Of a stretch of 64,000 nt of DNA, positions 53,376 to 62,291 are shown piece after piece. Numbering within the stretch: the first letter of the stretch is position 1; each line of letters starts with the position of its first letter. Below the pieces are notes generated by a model. The model did not search any database and had not been told where the DNA came from. It saw only the letters and a list, made by a program, of their open reading frames with translations. The translations under genes and the position numbers were made by a program. The stretch is from Streptomyces sp. 6-11-2 (GTDB taxonomy: Bacteria; Actinomycetota; Actinomycetes; Streptomycetales; Streptomycetaceae). The DNA lies in contig NZ_BJOR01000001.1 in NCBI RefSeq assembly GCF_006540305.1, positions 1,922,001-1,986,000 on the forward strand, in the 5' to 3' direction.

Positions 53376-54467
53376 TCAGTTCAGGCGTCGTACGAAGACG
53401 TCCGGGACGCCGTTGGTGTCGTGCGGCACCAGGTCGGCGGCCGGGGAGGAGAAGACGACGGCGTGGCCCGTGCGGTCGACCGCGCGGGGGAGAGCGGTGG
53501 CGCCCGCCGGGGCCACCGGGTGCCGCCGGCCGGACGGCAGGGCGAGCAGGTCGAGTCCGCCGTCGGCGGACAGCAGCACGTGCCGCAGCGAGCCGTCGGC
53601 GGCGGCCGCCGCGGTGCCGGCCGCCTGCCGGACGCGTCCGGTGGGCAGGTCCTGGAAGTACGCGGTGGTCGTCCCATCGGCCGCCGTGGCGTTGAACAGG
53701 GCGCGGCGGCCGTCGTCGGAGAGCCGGACGAGCGTGGCCGAGAAGCCGCTGCCGATGTCGGACTCGTGTCCGTCGCGGACGACGTGGATCCGCCCCTCGG
53801 TGCCCTGGCCCGTCCGGGCCGCCACGCTGTACGCGACCGTGCGGCCGTCGGCGCTGAGCCAGGCGTTGAGGATCAGGCCCTCGGCCGGCAGCGGCGAGAT
53901 CCGCCGGTCGGTGCCGGTGTCCAGGTCGCGGACGTGGAGCACGCGTGCGTAGTCGTCGCCGTGGCGGTTGCCGAGGGTGTACGCCACGTGCCGGCCGTCG
54001 GCGCTGATCGCGGCCGCGGTGCCCAGCTCGTAGGAGGTGTCCTGCGGCGGCTCCTGGGGCCACAGCACCTCCGTGCGTCCCGTGACGCGGTCGTACACGT
54101 ACGGCTTGGGGTACCGGTTGCCGTTGGAGTAGGCGAGACGGCGGCCGTCGCCGCTGAGCATCGGCCCCGTGGTGTAGATCAGGTCCTCCGGGACCTGGGT
54201 GAGCCTGCCGGTGCGCAGGTCCTTGAGGTACAGGCGGGTGTCGATGCCGCCCTCGGGGTCCGCCGAGGAGAAGACGGCGTAGCGGCCGTCGCCGCTGATC
54301 ACGCCGCCGCCCGACGGCGCGGTCAGCTCGCTCCCGTCGGTGGCGGTACTGATCCGCTCGACGCGCGGCGGAGGGGCCGCGGCCACGGCGGCCGGGCCGA
54401 GCGCGAGCAGCAGTGCCGCTGCCGACGCGGTGCCGAAGACTCTGCGGACGTGTGCGGCCATGGCCAT
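53376..54467 (-). CDS. exported TolB-like beta-propeller protein
   Basis: The 363-residue protein has a signal peptide (VRRVFGTASAAALLLALGPA, cut near AAA-PPP) and a series of WD40/TolB-like PD40 repeats (GDGRYAVFSSADPEGG, SGDGRRLAYSNGNR, SADGRHVAYTLGNR, SADGRTVAYSVAAR), about six blades. Such proteins are usually secreted or surface-bound; no catalytic residues are evident. ATG 54467 follows GGGGGAACC; a second ATG is 6 bases later. Confidence 0.85.
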   Translation of the reverse strand: MAMAAHVRRVFGTASAAALLLALGPAAVAAAPPPRVERISTATDGSELTAPSGGGVISGDGRYAVFSSADPEGGIDTRLYLKDLRTGRLTQVPEDLIYTTGPMLSGDGRRLAYSNGNRYPKPYVYDRVTGRTEVLWPQEPPQDTSYELGTAAAISADGRHVAYTLGNRHGDDYARVLHVRDLDTGTDRRISPLPAEGLILNAWLSADGRTVAYSVAARTGQGTEGRIHVVRDGHESDIGSGFSATLVRLSDDGRRALFNATAADGTTTAYFQDLPTGRVRQAAGTAAAAADGSLRHVLLSADGGLDLLALPSGRRHPVAPAGATALPRAVDRTGHAVVFSSPAADLVPHDTNGVPDVFVRRLN

Positions 54468-54576
54468 GGTTCCCCCCGAAACCGGTCCCCCGGTCCCGCG
54501 CCGAGGACTCCCCGGATTCAAACGCGCCGGCCGGTCCGCGGCAATGCGCCGGTTTACGTACAACCGGGACGGTTGA

Positions 54577-55203
54577 TCAGGCGTCCGCGAGCCCCGGCCG
54601 GCTCAGCGCTTCGTCGAGGAACTCCCCTAGGTGGCACATGACTTGGGCCCGGTCGGTGCCGCGCAGCCCGATCGCCACGTGGATGGAGAAGCCGTCGAGG
54701 AGAGCGCGCAGCCGGGCCGCGAAGCGGTCCGCGTCGACCGGCTGGAACTCGCCGCGCGAGACGCCCTCGGCGACCAGCGCGGCCAGGTCCCGGTGCCAGG
54801 CGCCCTCGATGGCGGCCTGCCGGTCGCGGGCGTCCTCGCCGGCGTTCAGCGAGCGGTTCCAGACCTCCAGCCACAGCGTCCAGTGCGGGTCACGGTGACC
54901 ATCCGGCACGTACAGGTCGACGTAGGCGTCGAGGCGTTCGCGTACCGGGGCGGCACGGGTGAGCAGCCGGCCGCGCTCGGTGCCGAGCCGGCTCTCGCTC
55001 CACTCCAGCGTCTGCAGCAGCAGTTCGTCCTTGGAGCGGAAGTAGTACAGCAGATGGCCGCTGCTCATCCCGACCTCGCGGCCGAGCGCCGCCATGGTGA
55101 GCTGCTCCAGACCGCGCTCGGCGATCATCTCCATGGCGGCGGCGAGCACCTCCTCACGCGGCGGCGCGGGGGTACGTCTGCGGGGCGCGGGGGCGGTGCT
55201 CAT
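54577..55203 (-). CDS. TetR-family transcriptional regulator
   Basis: The 208-residue protein has an N-terminal helix-turn-helix (PREEVLAAAMEMIAERGLEQ, MAALGREVGMSSGHLLYYF) at residues 15-62 and a C-terminal ligand domain with a BetI-like TetR_C region (LEVWNRSLNAGEDARDRQ). The ATG overlaps the stop of the Cys-rich gene (ATGA), tying it to the agmatine deiminase operon. Its target may be the inverted repeats TTAGAacaacacTCTAA and its partner near 59193-59278, which is inferred from TetR-type symmetry. Confidence 0.9.
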   Translation of the reverse strand: MSTAPAPRRRTPAPPREEVLAAAMEMIAERGLEQLTMAALGREVGMSSGHLLYYFRSKDELLLQTLEWSESRLGTERGRLLTRAAPVRERLDAYVDLYVPDGHRDPHWTLWLEVWNRSLNAGEDARDRQAAIEGAWHRDLAALVAEGVSRGEFQPVDADRFAARLRALLDGFSIHVAIGLRGTDRAQVMCHLGEFLDEALSRPGLADA

Positions 55204-55694
55204 GCCGGGACCGTCCGTACGGCGTCGGGCAGGAAGTGGGTCTCGTAGGGGCCGTAGCACTCGCCGAACAGCGTCGCCACCACCGCTCCGCACCCGCCGC
55301 ACACCTGGTTCGGGCCCTCCTGGCCGGTGGCCCCGCAGCACCCGTGCTCCTGGCAGGCGGGGTTGTACGACAGGAAACCGGCCGTGTCCTCGGGGCCGAC
55401 CACCAGGGTGTCGCGCTGCCCGGCCGACATCAGGAATCCCGGGCCGTCGGGGTTCCCCACGCACACGCCGGGGAGGGCGGCCCCCGCCCACTCCGGGTCC
55501 GGGTGCGGCACGAACGGCGCCCCGCACGGCTCGGGGTCCACGGCGTACGTGCCCGGCGGCACGGTCGGCGGGGCGTGCCGCGAGCCGTCCGGGTTCCTCC
55601 GGCCGTCGCACTCCGGGCGGGGCGGCAGTTCGGGCAGCGGACGCAGCGGTTCGGTGAGGTGGCGGGCGCAGGCCGCGCAGACCAGTACGTTCAC
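55200..55694 (-). CDS. Cys-rich hypothetical protein
   Basis: The 164-residue product starts VNVLVCAACARHL and has further cysteines in PECDGRR, ACQEHGCCGATG and VCGGCGAV, suggesting metal-binding (zinc-ribbon-like) knuckles. It has no signal or membrane segment. It is sandwiched between agmatine deiminase (9-base gap) and TetR (4-base overlap), so it is part of that operon. The function is unknown. Confidence 0.8.
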   Translation of the reverse strand: MNVLVCAACARHLTEPLRPLPELPPRPECDGRRNPDGSRHAPPTVPPGTYAVDPEPCGAPFVPHPDPEWAGAALPGVCVGNPDGPGFLMSAGQRDTLVVGPEDTAGFLSYNPACQEHGCCGATGQEGPNQVCGGCGAVVATLFGECYGPYETHFLPDAVRTVPA

Positions 55695-55703
55695 TCGTAT
55701 GTT

Positions 55704-56768
55704 CTACCTGACCGCCCGCTGCCCGACGACCGTCTTGGGCTGCTGCTGGGTGATGCAGTGGATGCCTCCACCGCCGGCGAAGATGGCGCGGGCGTCGACC
55801 GGGGTCACCGTGCGGTCGGGGAAGAGCCGGCGGAAGATGCCGGCCGCCTCCTCGTCGCGCGGGTCGTCGAAGGCGCACAGGACGACGCCGCCGTTGCAGA
55901 GGTAGTGGTTGATGTAGGAGTAGTCGGCCCAGTGCCCGTCGGCCTCCAGGACGGTGGGGGCGGGGACTTCGACGACCTCCAGGGGGCGGCCGTCGGCGTC
56001 GGTGGCCGACTTCAGGACGCCGATGACCTCCTTGGTGACCTCGTGGTCGGGGTGGGCCGGGTCCGGCTGGTGGTGGGCGACGACGACACCGGGGCGGGCG
56101 AAGGCGGCCACGATGTCGACATGGCCGAGGGTGCCGTAGCCGTAGGGAGGGTAGTCGCCGGTCAGGCCGCGCGGCAGCCAGATCGCCTTGCGGGTGCCGA
56201 GGTGGGCGTGGATCTCCGCCTCGACCTGCTCCTTCGTCCAGTGCGGGTTGCGCTCGGGGCCGAGCTGCACGGTCTCGGTCAGCAGGACCGTGCCCTCGCC
56301 GTCGACGTGGATCCCGCCGCCCTCGTTGACGAGCGGGGAGGCGTACGTCTTCGCGCCCGCGAGGTCCGAGACATACGAGGCGATCTTCGCGTCGTGCTCC
56401 CAGCGGGCCCAGTCCTGGGCTCCCCAGCCATTGAACGTCCAGTCCACGGCGGCGAGTTCACCTGCCTCACTGGTCAGGAAGGTGGGGCCGATGTCGCGCA
56501 TCCAGGCGTCGTCCAGATCGCGTTCGACGGTGTCGACGCCGTCGCCCAGGAGGGTGCGGGCCTCGGCCGACTGGCCGGGGCCGCAGACCACCGTCACCGG
56601 TTCGAAGCGGCGCACGGCACGGGCCACCGACGCCCAGGCGGCGCGGGAGGCGGCGACGTCGTCGGGGGTGTCGAAGGTCGGGTTGGGACCCGGCCACGCC
56701 ATCCAGGTGCGCTCGTGCGGCGCCCACTCGGCGGGCATGCGGAAGCCGTCGGCGGCGGGGGTGTTCAT
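55704..56768 (-). CDS. agmatine deiminase (peptidylarginine deiminase-like family)
   Basis: The 354-residue product has the GME fold with GFRMPAEWAPHERTWMAWP at the start, WMRDIGPTF, VNEGGGIHVDGEG, and the C-terminal catalytic Cys in GGGGIHCITQQQP. Agmatine deiminase hydrolyses agmatine to N-carbamoylputrescine plus ammonia, the first step in making putrescine from arginine. It follows the urease alpha gene by 29 bases, so products may feed nitrogen salvage. Confidence 0.9.
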   Translation of the reverse strand: MNTPAADGFRMPAEWAPHERTWMAWPGPNPTFDTPDDVAASRAAWASVARAVRRFEPVTVVCGPGQSAEARTLLGDGVDTVERDLDDAWMRDIGPTFLTSEAGELAAVDWTFNGWGAQDWARWEHDAKIASYVSDLAGAKTYASPLVNEGGGIHVDGEGTVLLTETVQLGPERNPHWTKEQVEAEIHAHLGTRKAIWLPRGLTGDYPPYGYGTLGHVDIVAAFARPGVVVAHHQPDPAHPDHEVTKEVIGVLKSATDADGRPLEVVEVPAPTVLEADGHWADYSYINHYLCNGGVVLCAFDDPRDEEAAGIFRRLFPDRTVTPVDARAIFAGGGGIHCITQQQPKTVVGQRAVR

Positions 56769-56797
56769 CTCGGGGGTCCTCGCAGAGGTCACGGAGG

Positions 56798-58486
56798 TCA
56801 CAGGAAGTACAGGCGGTTGAGGGAGACCGACTCGGCGGGCTCGGAGCGGATCGGGTCGCCGTCCAGGGTGACCAGGCCGGTGCGCTGGTCGACGTCGACG
56901 GATCCGGTACGGGAGTTGAGGCGCAGGTCGGCGGGGCCGATACCGCGGGTGCCGCGCACGGCGACCCGGCGCCGCCGGGTGGGCATCGTGTCGTGGCCCT
57001 GGTCCACGGCGGCCTGGGCGACGAACGCGACCGAGATCTCGGCCGGGGTGGCGCCGTGCGCGCCGAACTGCGGTCCCAGTACGAGGGGTTCGCAGGTGTC
57101 GGTGGCCGCGTTGGGGTCGCCCACCACGCCGTACGCGGGGAACCCGGACTTGAGGACGAGTTGCGGCTTGGCACCGAAGAACTCGGGGCGCCACAGCACG
57201 ATGTCGGCCAGCTTGCCGGTCTCGATCGAGCCGACCTCGTGGGAGAGGCCGTGCGCGATGGAGGGGTTGATCGTCAGCTTGGCGATGTAGCGCAGAACGC
57301 GCGCGTTGTCGTCGTCCGGGCCGTCCCCGTCGACCGGGCCCAACTCGGCCTTCATCTTCCCGGCCATGGCGAAGGTGCGGCGCACGGTCTCGCCGGCCCG
57401 GCCCATGCCCTGGGCGTCGGAGGAGGTGATGCCGATCGCGCCCAGGTCGTGCAGCACGTCCTCGGCGCCCATGGTCCCGGCACGGATGCGGTCGCGGGCC
57501 ATGGCCGCGTCGCCGGGCAGGTCGGTCTTGAGGTCGTGGACGGAGACGATCATGCCGTAGTGCTCGGCGACCGCGTCCCGGCCGAAGGGCAGGGTGGGGT
57601 TGGTGGAGGAGCCGATGACGTTCGGGACCCCGGCCATCTTCAGCACGTTGGGGACGTGTCCGCCGCCGCAGCCCTCGATGTGGAAGGCGTGGATCGTGCG
57701 TCCCTCCAGGACGCGCAGGGTGTCCTCGACCGACAGGCACTCGTTCAGTCCGTCGCTGTGCAGGGCGACTTGTACGTCGTGCTCCTCGGCGACCCGCAGG
57801 GCGGTGTCGAGGGCACGGGTGTGGGCGCCCATGTCCTCGTGCACCTTGAAGCCCAGGGCGCCGCCCTCGGCCAGCGCCTCGACCAGCGGGGCCGGGTGCG
57901 AGGACGAACCGCGGCCCAGGAAGCCGATGTTGACCGGCCACGCGTCGAAGGCGCCGAAGGCGTGCCGCAGCGCCCACGGCGAGTTGACGCCCACGCCCCA
58001 CACCGGCCCGAACTCCTGGCCGATGATGGTGGTCACGCCGGAGGCGAGCGAGGCCTCCATGATGCGCGGCGACAGCAGGTGCACATGGGGGTCGACGGCG
58101 CCGGCCGTGGCGATCAGCCCCTCGCCGGACACGATCGTGGTACCGGTGCCGACGACCACGTCGACGCCGTCGAGGGTGTCGGGGTTCCCGGCCCGCCCGA
58201 TGGAGTGGATCCGGCCCTCGCGGATTCCTATGGAGACCTTGCGGATGCCCTGCACGGCGTCGATGACGACGACGTTGCTGATCACCACGTCGCAGGTCTC
58301 GCGGACCGCCGCCGCCTTGAGGTGCAGTCCGTCCCGGGCGGTCTTGCCGAAGCCGGCGAGGAACTCGTCGCCGTACTGCTGCGCGTCGGACTCGATCCGG
58401 ACCACCAGCCCGGAGTCCCCGAGGCGGACGCGGTCGCCGGCCCGCGGGCCGTGGGTGGCCGCGTACGCGTACGGGTCGATGCTCAT
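56798..58486 (-). CDS. ureC: divergent urease alpha subunit
   Basis: The 562-residue amidohydrolase is clearly UreC-like. Nickel ligands are present: DPHVH, the carbamylated-lysine motif LGFKVHEDMG, ALHSDGLNE, AFHIEGCGGGH and SSDAQGMGRAGE. But in the active-site flap, where canonical ureases have MVCHHL, this protein reads VSVHDL (about 314-319): the conserved Cys is Val and one His is Asp. No ureDEFG accessory genes lie nearby. It is a non-canonical urease or related nickel amidohydrolase; activity on urea is uncertain. The ATG overlaps the upstream fused-subunit gene. Confidence 0.9.
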   Translation of the reverse strand: MSIDPYAYAATHGPRAGDRVRLGDSGLVVRIESDAQQYGDEFLAGFGKTARDGLHLKAAAVRETCDVVISNVVVIDAVQGIRKVSIGIREGRIHSIGRAGNPDTLDGVDVVVGTGTTIVSGEGLIATAGAVDPHVHLLSPRIMEASLASGVTTIIGQEFGPVWGVGVNSPWALRHAFGAFDAWPVNIGFLGRGSSSHPAPLVEALAEGGALGFKVHEDMGAHTRALDTALRVAEEHDVQVALHSDGLNECLSVEDTLRVLEGRTIHAFHIEGCGGGHVPNVLKMAGVPNVIGSSTNPTLPFGRDAVAEHYGMIVSVHDLKTDLPGDAAMARDRIRAGTMGAEDVLHDLGAIGITSSDAQGMGRAGETVRRTFAMAGKMKAELGPVDGDGPDDDNARVLRYIAKLTINPSIAHGLSHEVGSIETGKLADIVLWRPEFFGAKPQLVLKSGFPAYGVVGDPNAATDTCEPLVLGPQFGAHGATPAEISVAFVAQAAVDQGHDTMPTRRRRVAVRGTRGIGPADLRLNSRTGSVDVDQRTGLVTLDGDPIRSEPAESVSLNRLYFL

Positions 58487-59166
58487 CGGTCGGCTCCCAG
58501 GTATCCGCAGGCGGCGGCCCGGCGCAGGGCCTCTTCCTTTGCCCCCGGCGCGTCCAGGGGCCCGTCGACGAGGCCGGCGAAGCCGATCGCGATCCGCTCG
58601 CCGCCGATCGGCACGAGGCCGACCTCTGCACTCTCCCCCGGCCCGAACCGCACCGACGATCCGGCGGGCACCGCGAGCCGCATGCCGTAGGCCCGCTCGC
58701 GCGGGAAGTCGAGGCGCGGGTTGGCCTCGAAGAAGTGGAAGTGCGAGGTGACGGAGACCGGCACGGACGCGGTGTTGGTGACCGTGAGCCGTACGGCCGC
58801 CTCCGGCTCGGCGTGCTCCGGTCCCGGCAGCAGCGCGCCCGGCCCCATCTCGCCCAGCCCTCCCCCCGCGATCGGGTCGGAGACCACCGCGAGCCGTGAG
58901 CCGTCGTCGAAGACGGCCTCGACGTGGACCTCGGTGACCACGTCCGCCACGCCGGGCAGGACGTCGTCCGGGCCGAGCGCCGTGCGGGCACGCTCGATCG
59001 CCTCGGCGAGCCGGGCGCCGTCGCGGGCTGCCTCGCACACCGTGTCGGCGATCAGGGCGGTGGCCTCCGGCACGTTGAGCCTCAGGCCGCGGGCCCTGCG
59101 GGCACGGGCCAGTCCGGCGGCGGTGAACAGCAGCAGCCGGTCGCGCTCGGTGGGGGTCAGTCTCAC
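58483..59166 (-). CDS. ureAB: fused urease gamma-beta subunit
   Basis: The 227-residue product joins the urease gamma domain (MRLTPTERDRLLLFTAAGLA, LNVPEATALIADTVCEAARD) with the beta domain (GALLPGPEHAEPEAAVRLTV, SHFHFFEANPRLDFPRERAY, GLVPIGGER). Fusion of gamma and beta is known in some bacteria, including streptomycetes. A strong AAGGAGGT precedes the GTG. It overlaps ureC by 4 bases. It reads away from the NCS1 permease gene. Confidence 0.92.
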   Translation of the reverse strand: MRLTPTERDRLLLFTAAGLARARRARGLRLNVPEATALIADTVCEAARDGARLAEAIERARTALGPDDVLPGVADVVTEVHVEAVFDDGSRLAVVSDPIAGGGLGEMGPGALLPGPEHAEPEAAVRLTVTNTASVPVSVTSHFHFFEANPRLDFPRERAYGMRLAVPAGSSVRFGPGESAEVGLVPIGGERIAIGFAGLVDGPLDAPGAKEEALRRAAACGYLGADR

Positions 59167-59192
59167 GCCGTGGCACCTCCTTGATCGCCAAA

Positions 59193-59209
59193 TTAGAACA
59201 ACACTCTAA
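59193..59209. promoter_or_regulatory. TetR-type operator, ureAB side
   Basis: TTAGA-acaacac-TCTAA is an inverted repeat in the divergent ureAB/permease gap, 27 bases upstream of the ureAB start. The related sequence at 59262-59278 shares GAAC-N2-C-N-CTCTAA, giving one site near each divergent gene. Confidence 0.6.
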
Positions 59210-59261
59210 ACGTGAAGTTCACAGAAAGGAACCGTTGACGACCGACCGCCTCAGCCGTCAC

Positions 59262-59278
59262 ATTGAACGTCGCTCTAA
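59262..59278. promoter_or_regulatory. TetR-type operator, permease side
   Basis: ATTGAACGTCGCTCTAA lies 31 bases before the permease ATG and shares the GAAC-N2-C-N-CTCTAA core with the operator at 59193-59209. The left half is less symmetric. The nearby TetR gene (54577-55203) is the likely regulator. Confidence 0.55.
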
Positions 59279-59308
59279 CTCCCGGGCGGCCGTCGAAGGA
59301 GACCTGCC

Positions 59309-60745
59309 ATGCCGATAGAACAGCACGGAGTCGACACCATCCCCGAAGCGGAACGGACCAGTGGTCCGCGCGATCTGGTGTCGATCCTGCTGGGGTCCAA
59401 TCTGTGTCTCGGCGTGATCATCTTCGGCTGGCTGCCGCCGTCGTTCGGGCTCGGCTGGTGGGCCTCGCTCAGCTCGATCGTGGTGGGCACGGTGGTCGGC
59501 ACGCTGTTCACGGCCCCGCTGGCGCTGGTCTCCCTGCGCACCGGCACCAACCTGTCGACCTCGTCCGGCGCCCAGTTCGGCGTGCGCGGCCGGCTGGTCG
59601 GCTCGGTGGTCGGGCTGCTGCTCGCCCTCGGCTACACCGCCCTGACCGTGTGGATCGGCGGCGACGTGATGGTCTCCGTCCTGCACCGGCTGTTCGGTCT
59701 GACGCCGAGCGCGGCCTCGTACGGCGTCGTCTACACCCTGCTCGCCGCGGCGACCGTCACGGGCGCGGTGTACGGCTACCGGGTGCTGCTCGCCATGTCC
59801 CGCGTGCTCGCGATCGGCATGACCGCCCTGCTGATCCTCGGCGTGATCGCCTACGCCCCGCACTTCACCACGGCCGCGCTGCCGGAGGCCGGCGGCTATC
59901 TGCTGGGCGGCTTCTGGCCGACGTGGTTCCTCGCGACGGTGGCCGCCGGACTCTCCGGTCCGATCGCCTTCATCACCCTCCTCGGCGACTACACCCGCTA
60001 CATCTCCCCCACCCGGTACTCCTCCCGCCGGGTGCTGCACGCCACCTGGCTGGGCCTGCTCCTCGGCCTGCTGGTCCCGCAGCTGTTCGGCACCTTCACG
60101 GCCTTCGGCGCCCGCGCCGCCCTCGACTACGCCGGGCCGCTGGTGGACGCCTCCCCCACCTGGTACCTGATCCCGCTGCTGCTGTCCGCCTCCGCGGGCT
60201 CGGTCGGCAACGCCGGTCTGATGCTGTACTCCATGGGCCTCGACCTGGACGCCATCCTGCCGCGCGCCTCCCGCGCCCGCGCCACCTACACGGTCGCCGT
60301 GGTCGCCACGGCCTGCGTCTTCGCCGGCCACTTCGCCTGGGACGCGCAGTCGGCGATGACCTCCTTCGTCCTCCTGCTCACCGCGATCGGCACCCCGTGG
60401 GCGGTCATCACCCTCATCGGCTTCGCCCGCTGCCGCGGGGTGTACGACGCCGACGCCCTCCAGGTCTTCAACCGGCGCTCCCGGGGCGGCGTCTACTGGT
60501 ACCGGTCCGGCTGGAACATCCAGGCGACCGTCTCGTGGGCGGTGGGCGCCGGTGTCGGCCTGCTGGCGGTGTCCCTGCCCTCGTACGAGGGACCGCTGCT
60601 GTCCCTGACCGGCGGCGTGGACTGCAGCTTCCTGCTGTCGGGGGCCGTCGGCGGTCTGGTCCACCTGCTGCTCGCCCCGCGGCCCCAGCCGTCGCCGCTC
60701 CTCGAGACCGCGAAGGAACCGGCCCACGCCGAGAGCCGGCTCTAG
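59309..60745 (+). CDS. NCS1-family cytosine/purine permease
   Basis: The 478-residue protein has about 12 hydrophobic helices and the NCS1 signature region (SILLGSNLCLGVIIFGWLPP, SSGAQFGVRGRLVGS, GDYTRYISPTRYSSR). The family imports cytosine, purines, allantoin or hydantoins by H+ or Na+ symport. Its divergent placement from ureAB suggests uptake of a nitrogen source whose breakdown yields urea-like compounds. GAAGGAGA precedes the ATG. Confidence 0.9.
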   Translation: MPIEQHGVDTIPEAERTSGPRDLVSILLGSNLCLGVIIFGWLPPSFGLGWWASLSSIVVGTVVGTLFTAPLALVSLRTGTNLSTSSGAQFGVRGRLVGSVVGLLLALGYTALTVWIGGDVMVSVLHRLFGLTPSAASYGVVYTLLAAATVTGAVYGYRVLLAMSRVLAIGMTALLILGVIAYAPHFTTAALPEAGGYLLGGFWPTWFLATVAAGLSGPIAFITLLGDYTRYISPTRYSSRRVLHATWLGLLLGLLVPQLFGTFTAFGARAALDYAGPLVDASPTWYLIPLLLSASAGSVGNAGLMLYSMGLDLDAILPRASRARATYTVAVVATACVFAGHFAWDAQSAMTSFVLLLTAIGTPWAVITLIGFARCRGVYDADALQVFNRRSRGGVYWYRSGWNIQATVSWAVGAGVGLLAVSLPSYEGPLLSLTGGVDCSFLLSGAVGGLVHLLLAPRPQPSPLLETAKEPAHAESRL

Positions 60746-60840
60746 CGCTGTGACCGGACAGGTTCACCGGCTCGCGCGGACCTTTCCGGTCTCAGCACCG
60801 GGCCCTGCCGGAAGAGACCGGGAAGCACACCGCCAACGGC

Positions 60841-60890
60841 CGTTCCCCGCCCGCCGGTTCGCGAAGCCGGCGAACGGCGGACGGGGAACG
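60841..60890. terminator. convergent hairpin between the permease gene and ilvE
   Basis: CGTTCCCCG (60841-60849) pairs with CGGGGAACG (60882-60890), and inside it CCGCCGGTTCGC pairs with GCGAACGGCGG with a one-base bulge. The long imperfect hairpin lies between two convergent genes and probably ends both transcripts. Confidence 0.7.
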
Positions 60891-60948
60891 GGAGAGGGGG
60901 AGAGGGGGATCGGGAGACGGCCGGTGAGGCGAAGGGCCGGGCGGGCGC

Positions 60949-62037
60949 CTACGCCAGCGCGTGCATCCAGCCGTGCTTGTCCTCGGTGACGCCACGCTGG
61001 ACGTCCAGCAGGGCCCGGCGCAGCTTCATGGTGACCTCGCCGGGCTCGCCGCCCGACTGCTTCCACTCGGCGCCCGCGCGCTTGACGGTGCCGACGGGGG
61101 TGATGACGGCGGCCGTGCCGCAGGCGAAGACCTCCGTCAGCGTGCCGTTCTCGGAGTCGCGCTGCCACTGGTCGATGGAGACGCGGGCCTCCTCGGACTC
61201 GTAGCCGAGGTCGCGGGCGACCTGCAGCAGCGAGTCACGGGTGACGCCCTCCAGGATCGAACCGCTCAGGGACGGGGTGACGATCTTGTCGCCGTACACG
61301 AAGTACAGGTTCATGCCGCCGAGTTCCTCGACCCACTTGTGCTCCACGGCGTCGAGGTAGCAGACCTGGTCGCAGCCCTCGGCGGCGGCCTCGGCCTGGG
61401 CGAGCAGGGAAGCCGCGTAGTTGCCGCCCGTCTTGGCGTCGCCCATGCCGCCGGGGACGGCGCGGACGCGGTCCTCGGAGGCCCAGATGGAGACCGGCTT
61501 CACACCGCCCGGGAAGTACGCGCCGGCCGGGGAGGCAATCACGAGGAACAGGTACTCGTTGGCGGGCTTGACGCCCAGCCCGACCTCGGTGGCGATCATG
61601 AACGGGCGCAGGTACAGGGACTCCTCGCCGCCGTGCGCCGGGACCCACGCCTTGTCCTGCCGGACCAGGGCGTCGCAGGCTTCGATGAACGTCTCGACGG
61701 GCAGCTCGGGCATGGCCAGGCGGCGGGAGGACGCCTGGAAGCGCTTGGCGTTCTTCTCCGGGCGGAACGTGGCGACCGAGCCGTCGGGCTGGCGGTAGGC
61801 CTTCAGACCTTCGAAGATCTCCTGCGCGTAGTGCAGGACGTGCGTGGCGGGGTCGAGGGGGATCGGCGCGTACGGAACGAGCTGGCCGTCGTGCCAGCCC
61901 CGGCCCTCCGTCCACCTGATCGTCACCATGTGGTCGGTGAAGTGGCGGCCGAATCCGGGGTTGGCCAGGATCGCCTCCCGCTCCGCGTCGGAGAGCGGGT
62001 TGGCCGAAGGCTTGAGCTCGATCGTGGGCGTCGTCAT
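60949..62037 (-). CDS. ilvE: branched-chain amino acid aminotransferase
   Basis: IlvE is a PLP enzyme that interconverts branched-chain amino and keto acids. The 362-residue fold type IV protein shows [14 protein letters not shown] near residue 69, [12 protein letters not shown], the PLP lysine region [14 protein letters not shown] and [17 protein letters not shown], ending [10 protein letters not shown]. The ATG at 62037 matches relatives. The frame is open upstream into [12 protein letters not shown] at 62130 and beyond, but that part is not conserved. The leader holds a 10-bp inverted repeat at 62135-62165. Confidence 0.96.
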   Translation of the reverse strand: MTTPTIELKPSANPLSDAEREAILANPGFGRHFTDHMVTIRWTEGRGWHDGQLVPYAPIPLDPATHVLHYAQEIFEGLKAYRQPDGSVATFRPEKNAKRFQASSRRLAMPELPVETFIEACDALVRQDKAWVPAHGGEESLYLRPFMIATEVGLGVKPANEYLFLVIASPAGAYFPGGVKPVSIWASEDRVRAVPGGMGDAKTGGNYAASLLAQAEAAAEGCDQVCYLDAVEHKWVEELGGMNLYFVYGDKIVTPSLSGSILEGVTRDSLLQVARDLGYESEEARVSIDQWQRDSENGTLTEVFACGTAAVITPVGTVKRAGAEWKQSGGEPGEVTMKLRRALLDVQRGVTEDKHGWMHALA

Positions 62038-62134
62038 GAATGAGTGTCCTTCACCGAGTTGTTGTGACAGGCCGCGCTCACGCCCGTACGGCCGGATGGC
62101 CTGTGCTAGGACGTCCGAGCATTCCCTCATACCG

Positions 62135-62165
62135 CGGCTCCGCGTTCGATTATCGCGCGGAGCCG
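62135..62165. promoter_or_regulatory. 10-bp inverted repeat in the ilvE upstream region
   Basis: CGGCTCCGCG (62135-62144) and CGCGGAGCCG (62156-62165) are perfectly complementary across 11 bases. The spacer on the minus strand contains GATAAT, a -10-like box. The element lies about 100-130 bases before the ilvE ATG. It could be an operator over the promoter or an RNA hairpin. Confidence 0.5.
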
Positions 62166-62291
62166 AGGGCGGAAGAAAACGGGGTGAATGCGGCCCAGGG
62201 ACTGATGGTGGCACCCGGCGCCGGACAGGGGGAAGCCGCCGGGCGCGGATGCGACCCGACGGCTTCGAAGTTTTCGAGTGGCTCGGCCGGG

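Noticed and set aside
62038..62130. N-terminal extension of IlvE starting [12 protein letters not shown]
   Set aside because: In frame, but outside the usual IlvE start; the ATG at 62037 has a GAAGGA upstream and gives the family length.
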